64,000 nt of DNA, taken from NCBI RefSeq assembly GCF_030269925.1, contig NC_085117.1:11346731-11410730 (forward strand). Direction: 5' to 3'. Made by a program: the position numbers and the translations under genes. The stretch is from Bombyx mori. Taxonomy: Eukaryota > Arthropoda > Insecta > Lepidoptera > Bombycidae. Shown here one piece after another: positions 10,601 to 19,884 of the stretch. Below the pieces are notes generated by a model. It had not been told where the DNA came from, ran no database searches, and worked only from the letters and a program-made list of their open reading frames with translations. Position 1 is the stretch's first letter, and each line of letters starts with the position of its first letter.

Positions 10601-11317
10601 TCCGAGAGTATCGGGATACTTGGGGTCGACATTTCGAGCGATGTCCAGTTTCGGAGTCATTTGGAAGGCAAAGCCAAGTTGGCGTCCAAAATGCTGGGAG
10701 TCCTCAACAGAGCGAAGCGGTACTTCACGCCTGGACAAAGACTTTTGCTTTATAAAGCACAAGTCCGGCCTCGCATGGAGTACTGCTCCCATCTCTGGGC
10801 TGGGGCTCCCAAATACCAGCTTCTTCCATTTGACTCCATACAGAGGAGGGCCGTTCGGATTGTCGATAATCCCATTCTCTCGGATCGTTTGGAGCCTCTG
10901 GGTCTGCGGAGGGACTTCGGTTCCCTCTGTATTTTGTACCGTATGTTCCATGGGGAGTGCTCTGAGGAATTGTTCGAGATGATACCAGCATCTCGTTTTT
11001 ACCATCGCACCGCCCGCCACCGGAGTAGAGTTCATCCATACTACCTGGAGCCACTGCGGTCATCCACAGTGCGTTTCCAGAGATCTTTTTTGCCACGTAC
11101 CATCCGGCTATGGAATGAGCTCCCCTCCACGGTGTTTCCCGAGCGCTATGACATGTCCTTCTTCAAACGAGGCTTGTGGAGAGTATTAAGCGGTAGGCAG
11201 CGGCTTGGCTCTGCCCCTGGCATTGCTGAAGTCCATGGGCGACGGTAACCACTCACCATCAGGTGGGCCGTATGCCCGTCTGCCTACAAAGGCAATAAAA
11301 AAAAAAAAAAAAAAAAA
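7651..11317 (+). mobile_element. Jockey-like non-LTR retrotransposon, nearly complete
   Basis: About 3.67 kb: a GC-rich leader (7651-8287), an intact endonuclease/reverse transcriptase ORF (8288-11248), and a 3' tail starting GGTAGGCAGCGGC near 11194 that ends GGCAATAAA plus about 20 A. The 5' edge is set where GC-rich sequence begins at GGGGGG and is approximate; no target duplication was visible. There is no ORF1 (gag-like) in the leader, so the copy is either 5'-truncated within ORF1 or belongs to a one-ORF lineage. Truncated relatives are at 26564-26970 and 62449-63640, and solo tails at 13509, 15369, 32836 and 40355. It is antisense to the ZIP11-type gene. Confidence 0.88.
8288..11248 (+). 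CDS. LINE endonuclease/reverse transcriptase, 986 aa
   Basis: Intact ORF of usual length for Jockey-type ORF2. N-terminal apurinic-type endonuclease, residues ~15-240: NVRGLHSN (24-31), LTETQIS with catalytic Glu51, GDFNAHH (156-162), and SSDH (229-232). Reverse transcriptase, ~480-760: PIPKKGDRSDPSSYRPIAI, motif A LDIAKAFDRVWH with Asp607, motif B GVPQGSVLSP near 663, and motif C YADD at 691-694. The C-terminal region has FLPRTIRLWNELPSTVFP, common in the CR1/Jockey group. No RNase H domain or CCHC knuckle is evident. The Met at 8288 is followed by a lysine run; the frame stays open a few codons upstream, so the start is a choice. It would nick target DNA and prime reverse transcription there. 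All catalytic motifs look intact, so it may be recent. Confidence 0.92.
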   Translation: MKSKKKKRVLQAAPHSTFNVDFSNVRGLHSNLDAVHHHLETAQPALLFLTETQISAPDDTSYLEYPGYVLEHNFLRKAGVCVFVRADVCCRRLRGLEQRDLSLLWLRVDHGGRSRIYACLYRSHSSDAGSALFEHVQEGTNRVLEQYPSAEVVVLGDFNAHHQEWLGSRTTDLPGRTAYDFALAYGFSQLVTQPTRVPDIEGHEPSLLDLLLTTDPAGYSVVVDAPLGSSDHCLIRAAVPLSRPDRRTTTGYRRVWRYMSADWDGLREFYASYPWGRFCFSSADPDVCADRLKDVVLQGMELFIPSSEVPVGGRSRPWYNNASRDAAHLKRSAYVAWDNARRRQDPNISEERRKYNAASRSYKKVIAKAKSEHVARIGERLKSYPSGSRAFWSLAKAAEGNFCRSSLPPLRKSDDSLAHSAKEKADLLVKLFASNSTVDDGGATPPNILRCDSSLPEICFTQCAVRRELRLLDVHKSSGPDGIPAVVLKTCAPELTPALTRLYRLSYCTNRVPSSWKTAHVHPIPKKGDRSDPSSYRPIAITSLLSKVMERIINIQLLKYLEDRQLISDRQYGFRHGRSAGDLLVYLTHRWAEALESKGEALAVSLDIAKAFDRVWHRALLSKLPSYGIPEGLCKWIASFLDGRSITVVVDGDCSDTMTINAGVPQGSVLSPTLFILYINDMLSIDGMHCYADDSTGDARYIGHQSLSRSVVQERRSKLVSEVENSLGRVSEWGELNLVQFNPIKTQVCAFTAKKDPFVMAPQFQGVSLQPSESIGILGVDISSDVQFRSHLEGKAKLASKMLGVLNRAKRYFTPGQRLLLYKAQVRPRMEYCSHLWAGAPKYQLLPFDSIQRRAVRIVDNPILSDRLEPLGLRRDFGSLCILYRMFHGECSEELFEMIPASRFYHRTARHRSRVHPYYLEPLRSSTVRFQRSFLPRTIRLWNELPSTVFPERYDMSFFKRGLWRVLSGRQRLGSAPGIAEVHGRR

Positions 11318-11357
11318 TACATTAATATCTGTTACGTGTATTATCACTTTTTTTTTT

Positions 11358-11665
11358 AGGATTCTAGGATTACTTGTGGCCCGGTGGCTTTTCCAGTTTC
11401 ACCAGGACAGGTGGGCGAGGGGGAGTGGGATTTGTTAACAGCTGCCCAAGCGCCTCCTAAGGAGACCTAACAACTCAAGAGCAGCTGCTTCGCGAATGAA
11501 TCTACTACCGAATCGGAATCGCGACCCGCTGAGAAGATCCGGCGAGAAACTCAGCGAGCTGATGCATAGGTTAGGTTGCACGTCGACCTCTTTGTCGAGT
11601 TCGACGAGTACGATTACCGGTGTCCCTAAGTCAGCTCCTAGTATTAGAGCTGAAAGCGTCTAATG
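11358..11665 (+). repeat. second retroposon family, long copy
   Basis: Starts GGATTACTTGTGGCCC-like, followed by TTCCAGTTTCACCAGGACAG, GACCTAACAACTCAAGAGCA, GAGAAACTCAGCGAGCTGAT and a GTCGAGTTCGACGAGTACG segment. The same order recurs at 12905, 32950, 45315, 5126 and 58165. No coding frame. It begins about 40 bp after the LINE poly(A). Confidence 0.6.
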
Positions 11666-12904
11666 CATAGGTTATTGAATCTGATGGACCCATAAGGACG
11701 TATCTGGGGCGTCGACGGTGACTGGCTCCTGCGTGATCAGGATTCGGGGATAGCGGCGCCAACGATAAGGCGATTATCATGACGCATAGCCTTATCGAAG
11801 TAGTCACTATCGTACAGCTACTACTACTGCTGCTACTTCCATGATGCAGCGACCCTAGCTGGATCATGACTTTGTTACCATTATTGTAATCGAATACAAT
11901 TTGTATAACAAAATCCAATTTTTAATAATGTTTCTTTCAACTCTTTTTACGATCACAAAAGATATGAGCGATTGTAAAAGATAAACTGCTGTAGTTACCC
12001 GGTAGCTACCCCAAGTAAGTAGTCACAACCGAGTTCTACGTATACACGTAGATAGATCTTCTTCGTCTTTGTATACGGAAGGGAAACCAGACCGGCTCGG
12101 AACAATAAGTAAAATTGACAATGGCATCACTGTTTGTCGGGGGGAAACGGGCACAATCGGCGGCCTTCTATCTCACCCTAACAAACTTCAATTTATTTCT
12201 GTTACAACGAGAATAATTGACGAAACGAGCCCCCTTTATTTGTAACTGGATCACAGAGTTTTGGCCCCGAAATTATTGTTTTGTTAACATAAATAACTTA
12301 GACGAACAGTTGATGTGTTTCCCAGGCCGTCTTCCGTATATCGAACACGCAAAACTTTTAAATTCTGTTGTTGTTTCGTCCGAACAGAGAATCATTTAGG
12401 AAGTTAAAACCAATGGAAAAAGCTCCAAGAAGTGAACACGAATGGAGCTTTTGACTCTTGGCATATTTCAAAATAAAATTTCAACGACAAATTTTAATTT
12501 CATTGATGCATCGATATTACTACCAGCTGAGGCGTGGAGTCCACGGTCTCTCGTGAACACAGGCTACTACTGTTAGCTTCACGAAATATGAACTTGCTAA
12601 GTACAAGCATTTTTGTTTAGTTTGGCAAATGAAATAGAACTGTCCGTAATATAATGCAGCTACTCCGAGATTCGAACCCTCTTGTAGGTCCCAGTTTTTC
12701 TAGGCAACAGTACCTAACACATGTTGATCAACAACTTCATTAAAATTTCATTCATTTTTGTATTTCAAATGAAACTTTCAAAATCTTGTAAAACGAAATT
12801 TCTCTCAGTAGGACGTATTTTAAGTTCGCACGGGTAGTTTAATTTCTCTCATTTTTGCCGCGGAGCAGTCATTTTTTTAAATTCTTTTTTTTTTTTAAGT
12901 AGGA
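11666..12904. other. intron sequence, nothing recognised
   Basis: Mixed-composition sequence without a recognised gene. An imperfect run of ACTACTACTGCTGCTACT lies near 11820. Confidence 0.4.
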
Positions 12905-13070
12905 AGGATTACTAGTTGCCCGAAGGCCTTTTCAGTTTCACCAAGATAGGCAGGCGAGTGCGGTCTCGGCCAGGAGGGGTGGGATTCGCCAGCAGCTACC
13001 CGAGCGCCTCCGAAGGAGACCTAACGACTCAAGGACAGTTGCAAATGCATCTACCACCGAATAGGAATTG
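12905..13070 (+). repeat. second retroposon family, 5' half
   Basis: Good match to 11358 onward: GATTACTAGTTGCCCGAAGG, CCAGTTTCACC-like, AGGAGACCTAACGACTCAAG, then CATCTACCACCGAATAGG. Stops before the AGAAACTCAGTGGG block. Confidence 0.6.
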
Positions 13071-13508
13071 AGTTTTTCAAATTTTCCCACCCGTAAAGTC
13101 ATATGAAGGCTAGAGAGCCTTAGAAATTGTGGACTGTCTGTCTGACTACTTTCCTGTCCGTTACAGCAATTTCACAGTTTATTTTCTTAAGTACTCACTT
13201 TTACTCAATTATATGCTCAATTTCTTATGTTAAATACTGGTGCCATATCTTGTTGCAAGTCTCCATTGATGATTACTAATATTCTGCCTTGAAGCCACGA
13301 TGCACTTTGATTTGAAGAGAAGGATAGCCGACTAATGTAATTGAGACAATAATCATTTGTCTCGTATTCGTATTGATGCTGTGTTTATTTAAAACCGGAT
13401 GGGCTGCGAGTCCGTCTGACAAAAAGCTAGGTTTATTGTACAAAAACTCCCGATTCCAACTTTATTGTGTTGTTCAAATTTGTTTAACCTCATAAACGAT
13501 ACATTTTC
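13071..13508. other. intron sequence, nothing recognised
   Basis: AT-rich, no gene-like frame. Confidence 0.4.
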
Positions 13509-13625
13509 GGTAGGCAGCGGCTTGGCTCTGCCCCTGGCATTGCTGAAGTCCATGAGCGACGGTAACCACTCACCATCAGGTGGGCCGTATGCTCGTCTGC
13601 CTACAAGGGCAATAAAAAAAAAAAA
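13509..13625 (+). mobile_element. solo LINE 3' tail, ~117 bp
   Basis: Begins exactly at GGTAGGCAGCGGCTTGG and ends GGCAATAAA plus A-tract. Nearly identical to the tail of the LINE at 11194-11317. Contains the inverted pair GTAGGCAG/CTGCCTAC near its two ends. Confidence 0.85.
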
Positions 13626-15368
13626 CGATTAAGATCGTTTAATGTACACGGCAAGGGTTATCTTCTCGAGGGATTGTTTCGACGAAGGCGTGATCTTGTA
13701 ACTACCAGTTTAGATCAGTTCAAAAGTCTTAAAATAGTCTTTGTATTTCTGTAGAGGGGAATTTGGTTGGCTTGCATTTGAGTCGACTATTATCAAAGGC
13801 GGCAATCTGACTTTTGGACAATGATTGGTAAATCAGAAAAACGAATTATTGACTTTGTATTCCATCGGCAGTCACAAAACTCTTCGGAACGACATCTTAG
13901 ATAAATAACAGGTTAACTATTAACCTTTATTTAATGCAGGTTTTGAACCGTATTCTTTGAAGGAGACGATTATATTCAAATCAATCTGTATTGACATATC
14001 AATAAATTTTTTTTGTCCAAATGCACAGATTTCCACCTTTGATAATAGACGACTCATTTATGTAAAGGGGAATTTGGTTCGATCGCATGTCTCGTGATGA
14101 TTACGTTCTCAATTTACTTAACATCCGCATTATGGAAAAATAACAAAACATAATCCATTAAATTTGCATTTATACGATAACAGGAGTTAGTGAGTTTATA
14201 ATATACATCACGGACTACATAATTCATGAGATTAATTCATTTAGTTTTAGCTTGAAAGTTGTCTTTCGTGAAATCACGCTAATCAAATAATCTGTTTTTT
14301 TTTTTAAATATTATTATCGGAATAGATATTGAAAGATACTTTATGTTGATTTTTATGATTTTCTAATACTTTATTTAGTACCAACTTACACACAGATGGC
14401 TGTACAATTTGTGTAGTTCCCAAATTAAATGTTTATCTCGATAACTCTTGGCGTTCGATATTGGGGCTTTTAATCTGTCCCTGAATGTATAGTCCACGCA
14501 ATAATTTACCGTGACATCTGTTAAGCTATTTAAGGGGGCCTTACACGCTCATTGAAACCACATTGAACCCCACGTTTTCGTCCATTACCAACGAAGAGGG
14601 TTCAGGGAACGTTTCTTCACACACATTACATAAATCTGAGACTTTGAACAGTTGTGAATCTGTTTAGACATTGTCGAGATTGTTTCAAGAACTTTGAAAC
14701 TGTTATCTTTATTAGGCGTCAGCCTTTGAGATGTGGTGCTGGGGAAAGATGCTTTGTATTCCGTGAACAGAATATTGGATTAACGTTTCAATTTTGCGAG
14801 AACTCAAGATTTTCTCGCGGCTGTCATCCGAGTGTCTTCACAGAGTCCTTGAATAATTCGGTCACATTGCAAGGAACGTTGGAAGCAAGCGCGAGAGACT
14901 CATCGTGACCAGTAAATTGGATGGGAAAAGGACTCCGGGTCGCAGCTCAATATGTTGGTCCGACCAGACACCGCTCTTGATTCCACAGTTCACAACGCCC
15001 TTCACACCGCCAGAGACAGACAGAGAAAGGTCGTACGAGAGAAAGTGATACAAGATTGTGGTCACGGTCTCAGCATTGAGGAATACGGCGCAGGGAAGAT
15101 TTTTTTGGCATTTTCGATAGGTACCCACATTTTATATTATTGATTGATATATTAACGATACCTTTAGCAATCTCGGATCTTAAAGCTCCAAATTTCAATA
15201 ATAGAAAATGTGTACTCCATTTTGAAAAGCCTTATTTTAATCTGCATATTTGGAAGCCCATAACGGTAATGTGTACCTATGAAGATTAATGATTACTAGG
15301 TACATATTTTTACGGGTATTCTGGGCTGTTGTTAAGACTAACGTTAATAGTTAACGTTAAGAGTTTAC
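13626..15368. other. intron sequence, nothing recognised
   Basis: AT-rich. Overlapping frames at 14654-15143 on both strands have no recognised domain. Confidence 0.4.
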
Positions 15369-15483
15369 GGTAGGCAGCGGCTTGGCTCTGCCCCTGGCAT
15401 TGCTGAGGTCCATGGACGACGGTAACCACTCACCATCAGGTGGGCTGTGTGCTCATCTGCGTACAAGGGCAATGAAAAAAAAA
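15369..15483 (+). mobile_element. solo LINE 3' tail, ~115 bp
   Basis: Second copy with the same 5' start (GGTAGGCAGCGG) and a poly(A) end, here GGCAATGAAAA. The right arm of the inverted pair has one change (CTGCGTAC). Confidence 0.85.
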
Positions 15484-16199
15484 GTAATGAAGAACGTAAA
15501 AATTCAAACAAAATTTTCGTTAAAGAAATAGGCTTTTCTAGAGATACATTCATTAGTATTTATAATATATGTAATAGTAATCAATTCACTAGTATTTAAA
15601 TTTACCAACAATTCTTAGTGCAATTTCGCCATTGAAACAAATCAAGCAAGACAATCGGGGATTTTTTAGTTTGAAATGTTATCTAAAAAAACCGATTATT
15701 TTTTAATATTTTAAATGAATAAATGTAATAAATATATTAGGCTGAGCCTCTTGATCTTACCTACCAACGCAGAGATGCTGCAAAGACCCTTTAAAGCTAT
15801 TAGCGACTATATAGGAGGAGAAAAGATGAGTCAATGGGTCAAAGCTTTCAGATGAATGTTATGGTTTCATTATTATAAATCTTTACCAAATGTCGGCGTA
15901 CATCTCTATTTTTATTTTATTCTATGACATTCTACTTTCGTTTGGAGACAAAAGGTTTAATGCACTTAAACAAAGGAACTGTCCTAAGAGAGATTACATT
16001 ACTATTTAAATTAGTGCAATTTGTATATGACTTCCTATGCATAATGCCTTTACACTCCTATTCCTAAGATCTCGAGACTTTATTGACGTCACAGAACTAA
16101 TAAAAAAAAAGTTTTTAGATATAGATATTTTTTCTCCAGGCGAGAAAGCAACTGTCGAAATCAAGCTACTACAGTACATTGTACTTGGTGTACTTAGTG
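15484..16199. other. intron sequence, nothing recognised
   Basis: AT-rich, no gene-like frame and no repeat recognised. Confidence 0.4.
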
Positions 16200-16443
16200 T
16201 TACTGGTGGTAGGATCTTTTGAGTCCGCGCTGGGGGTACCACCACCCTGCCTATTTCTGCCGTGAAGCAGTAATGCGTTTCGGTTTGAAGGGTGGGGCAG
16301 CCGTTGTAACTATACTTGAGACCTTAGAACTTATATCTCAAGGTGGGTGGCGCATTTACGTTGTAGATGTCTATGGGCTCCAGTAACCACTTAACACCAG
16401 ATGGGCTGAGAGCTCGACCACCCATCTAAGCATTAAAAAAAAA
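16200..16443 (+). mobile_element. Bm1 SINE, 5'-truncated
   Basis: Starts TACTGGTGGTAGG and ends AAGCATTAAAAAAAAA. Only about 250 bp from the ZIP11-type exon at 16700, in antisense orientation. Confidence 0.87.
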
Positions 16444-16699
16444 CGTTGAAGCGAGGGAAATTAACGTTATTGTTTTTGCTAAGCGAATAAGCCTCGTAAA
16501 CGTAAATAAAGCTGATCGATCACATTGGTGACAGCAGTATGTAGTAGTAATATTTTTACGAATCGTTCGACGATTTCTCAATGTCTAGTTCCTTCGGGTG
16601 ATCTATAACGTATCGTCGATTGATACGAATTCGTGTAAGTTTTGGGGCGAAGTCTTAGAATACGGGTGTAAGATCTCAAGAAAATAAACATATACTTAC

Positions 16700-16858
16700 G
16701 AAGCGTTTGCCTCGGGGATGATGTCATCTGCCACGACGTATATCATCGCTCCGGCCGCGAAAGCCAACGCGTACGGCAGAATGGGTCTAGCGGCGGCCAC
16801 CGCGACCGCCCCCAGGACACCGAAAACCGGCTCCACCATCCCGGATAACTGACCGTAC
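16700..16858 (-). CDS. SLC39A11: ZIP11-type transporter, exon with helices 6 and 7
   Basis: A 159-nt exon with acceptor CCACCAG and donor GTAAGT. It encodes 52 residues plus two bases: [20 protein letters not shown] (helix 6), a short AAARP turn, then [20 protein letters not shown] (helix 7) and IIPEANA. The pattern [10 protein letters not shown]...AFAAGAM.YVV.DDIIPEA is diagnostic for ZIP11. The exon is GC-rich compared with the AT-rich introns around it. Confidence 0.95.
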
Positions 16859-16999
16859 CTGGTGGAAAACTTGACGATTAAGACAGTTATAATTGCGATA
16901 GATTAATCCTTTTTCCTTCGAATTTTCTTTTACTTTAGTAAGTTTTGACTGCATTTAATGTTTTTTCTTCAAAAATGTAAAAAATAGTAAACATATAAC

Positions 17000-17790
17000 G
17001 TAAATCTTGTAATATGTATATATATGTAATGTTTACTGTATGCACTAGGTTTGTGTCCCTAATTCTTCTTTCCTTTTGCGGGCCTACTGGAAGAGATTTC
17101 AACATGAAATAAGTAGTGCCCTTGTACTCTGTATCCTTATTGTCGTGTTTTTTCTAACAGCTGTGTGTACAAAATTTATTAAATAAATAAATCGATATCT
17201 TAAAGAGTCGATGATTTTGATCGAATTTCGGTCTCCTCCAAGCTGCGCCCCAACAACGACCGGTCCTGCGATTCCTACTTTGGATATATTACTGATGAAA
17301 TAATGAAGCAACGTATTGTATGGATCGTTTTAAATTACTCAAAACTATTAATCGTGATTAATAAACGCATTGCGATCAATAGATTTTCATTTAATTCTTA
17401 GCCAGAAATAATTATTAAAAGGTTCGCATTTGTGCGTCGACAATGCTACAATCGCATTTAATAGCGACTTCCATACATATTTAAAATTCTTATCGTTTTG
17501 AAAAGTATACTTGTGGTATACATAGGTTTACATATACATAGGTTTAAGAAAACTATTAAAGAACATCTGTGCAATAAAGCTTACTATAAACTCAATGATT
17601 ACACGACTCTACAAAAAAATTTTCGTTCTTTGTCCTAAAGTTTATACTATTATTTTCCAGTTAGTTATGCACAAAAACGAAAAGAAAATACCTTTTTTCG
17701 GTATAAAGTTTGCTTTTGTGATAGTTATAATAATAATACTCATTTTTCAATTTTTTCATAAATTTTAATTGATTTTAATACTTTTAAAAA
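17000..17790. other. intron sequence, nothing recognised
   Basis: AT-rich single-copy-looking sequence between the exon at 16858 and the ORF at 17897. Confidence 0.4.
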
Positions 17791-17896
17791 GACCGCGCGG
17801 TGAGAGTGGGGTATTAATGTTTACACTGTGCCGCTAGATGGCACCCGAGTGATAAACAACCATCAGGTGTTATTTACAAGCCCAGAATAACTTAAA

Positions 17897-18724
17897 ATGT
17901 CGTCACGAAAGTGCAAATACGATGCTGATGCATTTTGTTTTATATGTGGTCAATTTATTAAAGTTCGAGACGTGAAATATGAACTAAAGACATCTCACGT
18001 TCTCTGTGAAGCCTATGAAGCATATTTTGACTGTCCTGTACGGAATCAAGATAAGCCATGGGCTCAAATAATAAGGTCATGGCCTGTAAGAACAGAATTG
18101 TGTGTCGGAAAACAGAACGTCAAATTTGAGCCGATTGTTGAAGCGGAAAAAGTGTTAATGCCGCCTTTGCACATTAAGTTAGGGTTGATGAAACAATTTG
18201 TTAAAAAACTGGATGAAACTTCAGAAGCTTTTGGATACTTAAAAAAAATTTTTCCGAAGTTATCGGAAGCAAAGGTTAAAGCTGGGGTTTTTGTTGGTCC
18301 GCAAATAAGACAGATTTTCGCCGATGAAAAATTTCCAACGTTGCTGAATCGTACTCAAAAAGCAAGTTGGAACAGTTTTAAAACAGTAGTTTCTGGATTT
18401 TTAGGAAATAATAAAGCTGAAAACTACGAAAAGTTGGTTGAGGATATGCTTACAAATTTTAAGGCCATGGGCTGCAGGATGTCATTAAAAGTACATATGC
18501 TGCATGCTCATTTGGATAAATTTAAAAACAATATGGGAGCCTATTCCGAAGAGCAAGGAGAACGTTTCCATCAGGACATCATGAATTTTGAACAACGCTA
18601 TCAAGGCCAATACAATGAAAACATGATGGGCGACTATATTTGGGGTTTATTGAGAGAAAGTAGCTATGAACATAAAAGAAAAAGTAAAATGTGCACTTTT
18701 AAGTTATTTTCCACTTTTCTGTAA
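17897..18724 (+). pseudogene. internally deleted copy of a repetitive insect protein (275 aa)
   Basis: Open frame from ATG to TAA, with AATAAA-like signals just after it. The N-terminus has a CFICGQF zinc-knuckle-like pair (residues 14-17). The C-terminal two thirds contain VLMPPLHIKLGLMKQF, FPKLSEAKVKAGVFVGPQI, GFLGN, MSLKVHMLHAHLDKF, EEQGERFHQDI and RRYQGQYNENMMGDY-like blocks. I recall much longer insect and hydra proteins with the same start and end, present in many copies and usually taken as transposon-derived. Here NQDKPWA (about residue 50) runs straight into SWPVRTE, so a large middle part is missing without breaking the frame. No convincing terminal repeats were found. It lies antisense in a ZIP11-type intron. 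Function unknown. Confidence 0.6.
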
Positions 18725-18779
18725 GCTAATTTGATAGTAAAACTTAATAAAAATAATAAACATTTTTATTTCAATAGTT

Positions 18780-19440
18780 TTATTTTCAATCAAAAATTAA
18801 AATCCGAGATTTTTAAAAATTTCGTTCAATCAGTCTTCTAAGCACAAAAGCAAAGTTTTTCATGCCATATATTTTTTTTCCGTCTTATTACGACCTAAAC
18901 TACCGAAATTTAATGCTTTGCAATCAAAGTCAAATTTCATGTTGACCCGTGTTATCTAGAAGATTGCACAAAGTGGGAATGAGTTGCTGGCTCCGGGCAT
19001 TTCAATATTGCAATAATTGTTACGTTATAATACGCATTGTAAAAATTAATATTAAAAATTTTTTTAATATTAAAAAAAAAGACATTCCCGCTGAGTTTCT
19101 TGCCAGTTCTTCTCAGGACGGAGGCTAGATTTTATGAATTGGCGGTAGTTCTTTTTGACGTTCAACAAGTACATATTATTTACTTTCATTTATGTTGAAT
19201 AATTTTTTTTGGATTTGATTTGATTTGATTTCATATACAGGTTAAATTATGTTGTGAGTCACAAAGTAGCCACGAGTTCCGAATCTAAAGATGGGATAGT
19301 CGTCGTTTAACTTCATGTCTCAAGATGGGTGCCCCAAACGTTTGTGATTTACGAAAAATTTGTCAGATTGGGTGATCGTTTGCTTATTACGTATTATCTA
19401 CAGGAACAAAGGTCGAAGACGTGGGTAATTCATAAAACAC
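18780..19440. other. intron sequence, nothing recognised
   Basis: AT-rich. A stretch near 19255-19350 (ATGTCTCAAGATGGGTGCCC) may be a very old Bm1 remnant. Confidence 0.35.
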
Positions 19441-19878
19441 TTTTTTTTATTAATTGCTTAGATGGGTGGACGAGCTCACAGCCCACCTGGTGTTAAGTGG
19501 TTACTGGAGTCCATAGATATCTACGACGTAAATGCGCCACCCACCTTGAGATGTAAGTCTTAAGGACTCAAGTATAGTTACAACAGCTGCCCCTACCCTT
19601 CAAACTGAAACGCATTACTGCTTCACGGCAGAAATAGGCAGGGCGGTGGTACCTATCCGCGCGGACTCACAAGTGGTCCTACCACCAGTAATTACGCAAA
19701 TTATAATTTTGCGGGTTTGATTTTTATTACACGATGTTATTCCTTCACCGTGGAAGTCAATCGTGATCATTTGTTGAGTACGTATTTCATTTAAAAAATT
19801 GGTACACGCCTGAGATTCGAACACCGGTGCATCGTTCAACACGAATACACCGAACGTCTTATCCTTTAGGCAACGACA
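19441..19878 (-). mobile_element. Bm1 SINE, full length
   Basis: About 438 bp on the minus strand. The tRNA-like head reads TGCCTAAAGGATAAGACG (A-box side) and GGTGTTCGAATCTCAGG (B-box), as for an internal RNA polymerase III promoter. Next come the middle segment with AATACGTACTCAACAAATGA and AATTATAATTTGCGTAATTA, the body from ACTGGTGGTAGG, and the tail to GCAATTAATA and T/A tract. It is the best reference copy for the family in this window with the one at 29677. Confidence 0.9.
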
Positions 19879-19884
19879 TCATTT

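Noticed and set aside
8468..11096. Many frames on both strands inside the LINE
   Set aside because: Shadows of the 986-codon frame.
17761..18810. Inverted ends around the 275-codon frame
   Set aside because: ATTTTAATT-type matches on both sides are AT-rich and too short to be convincing.
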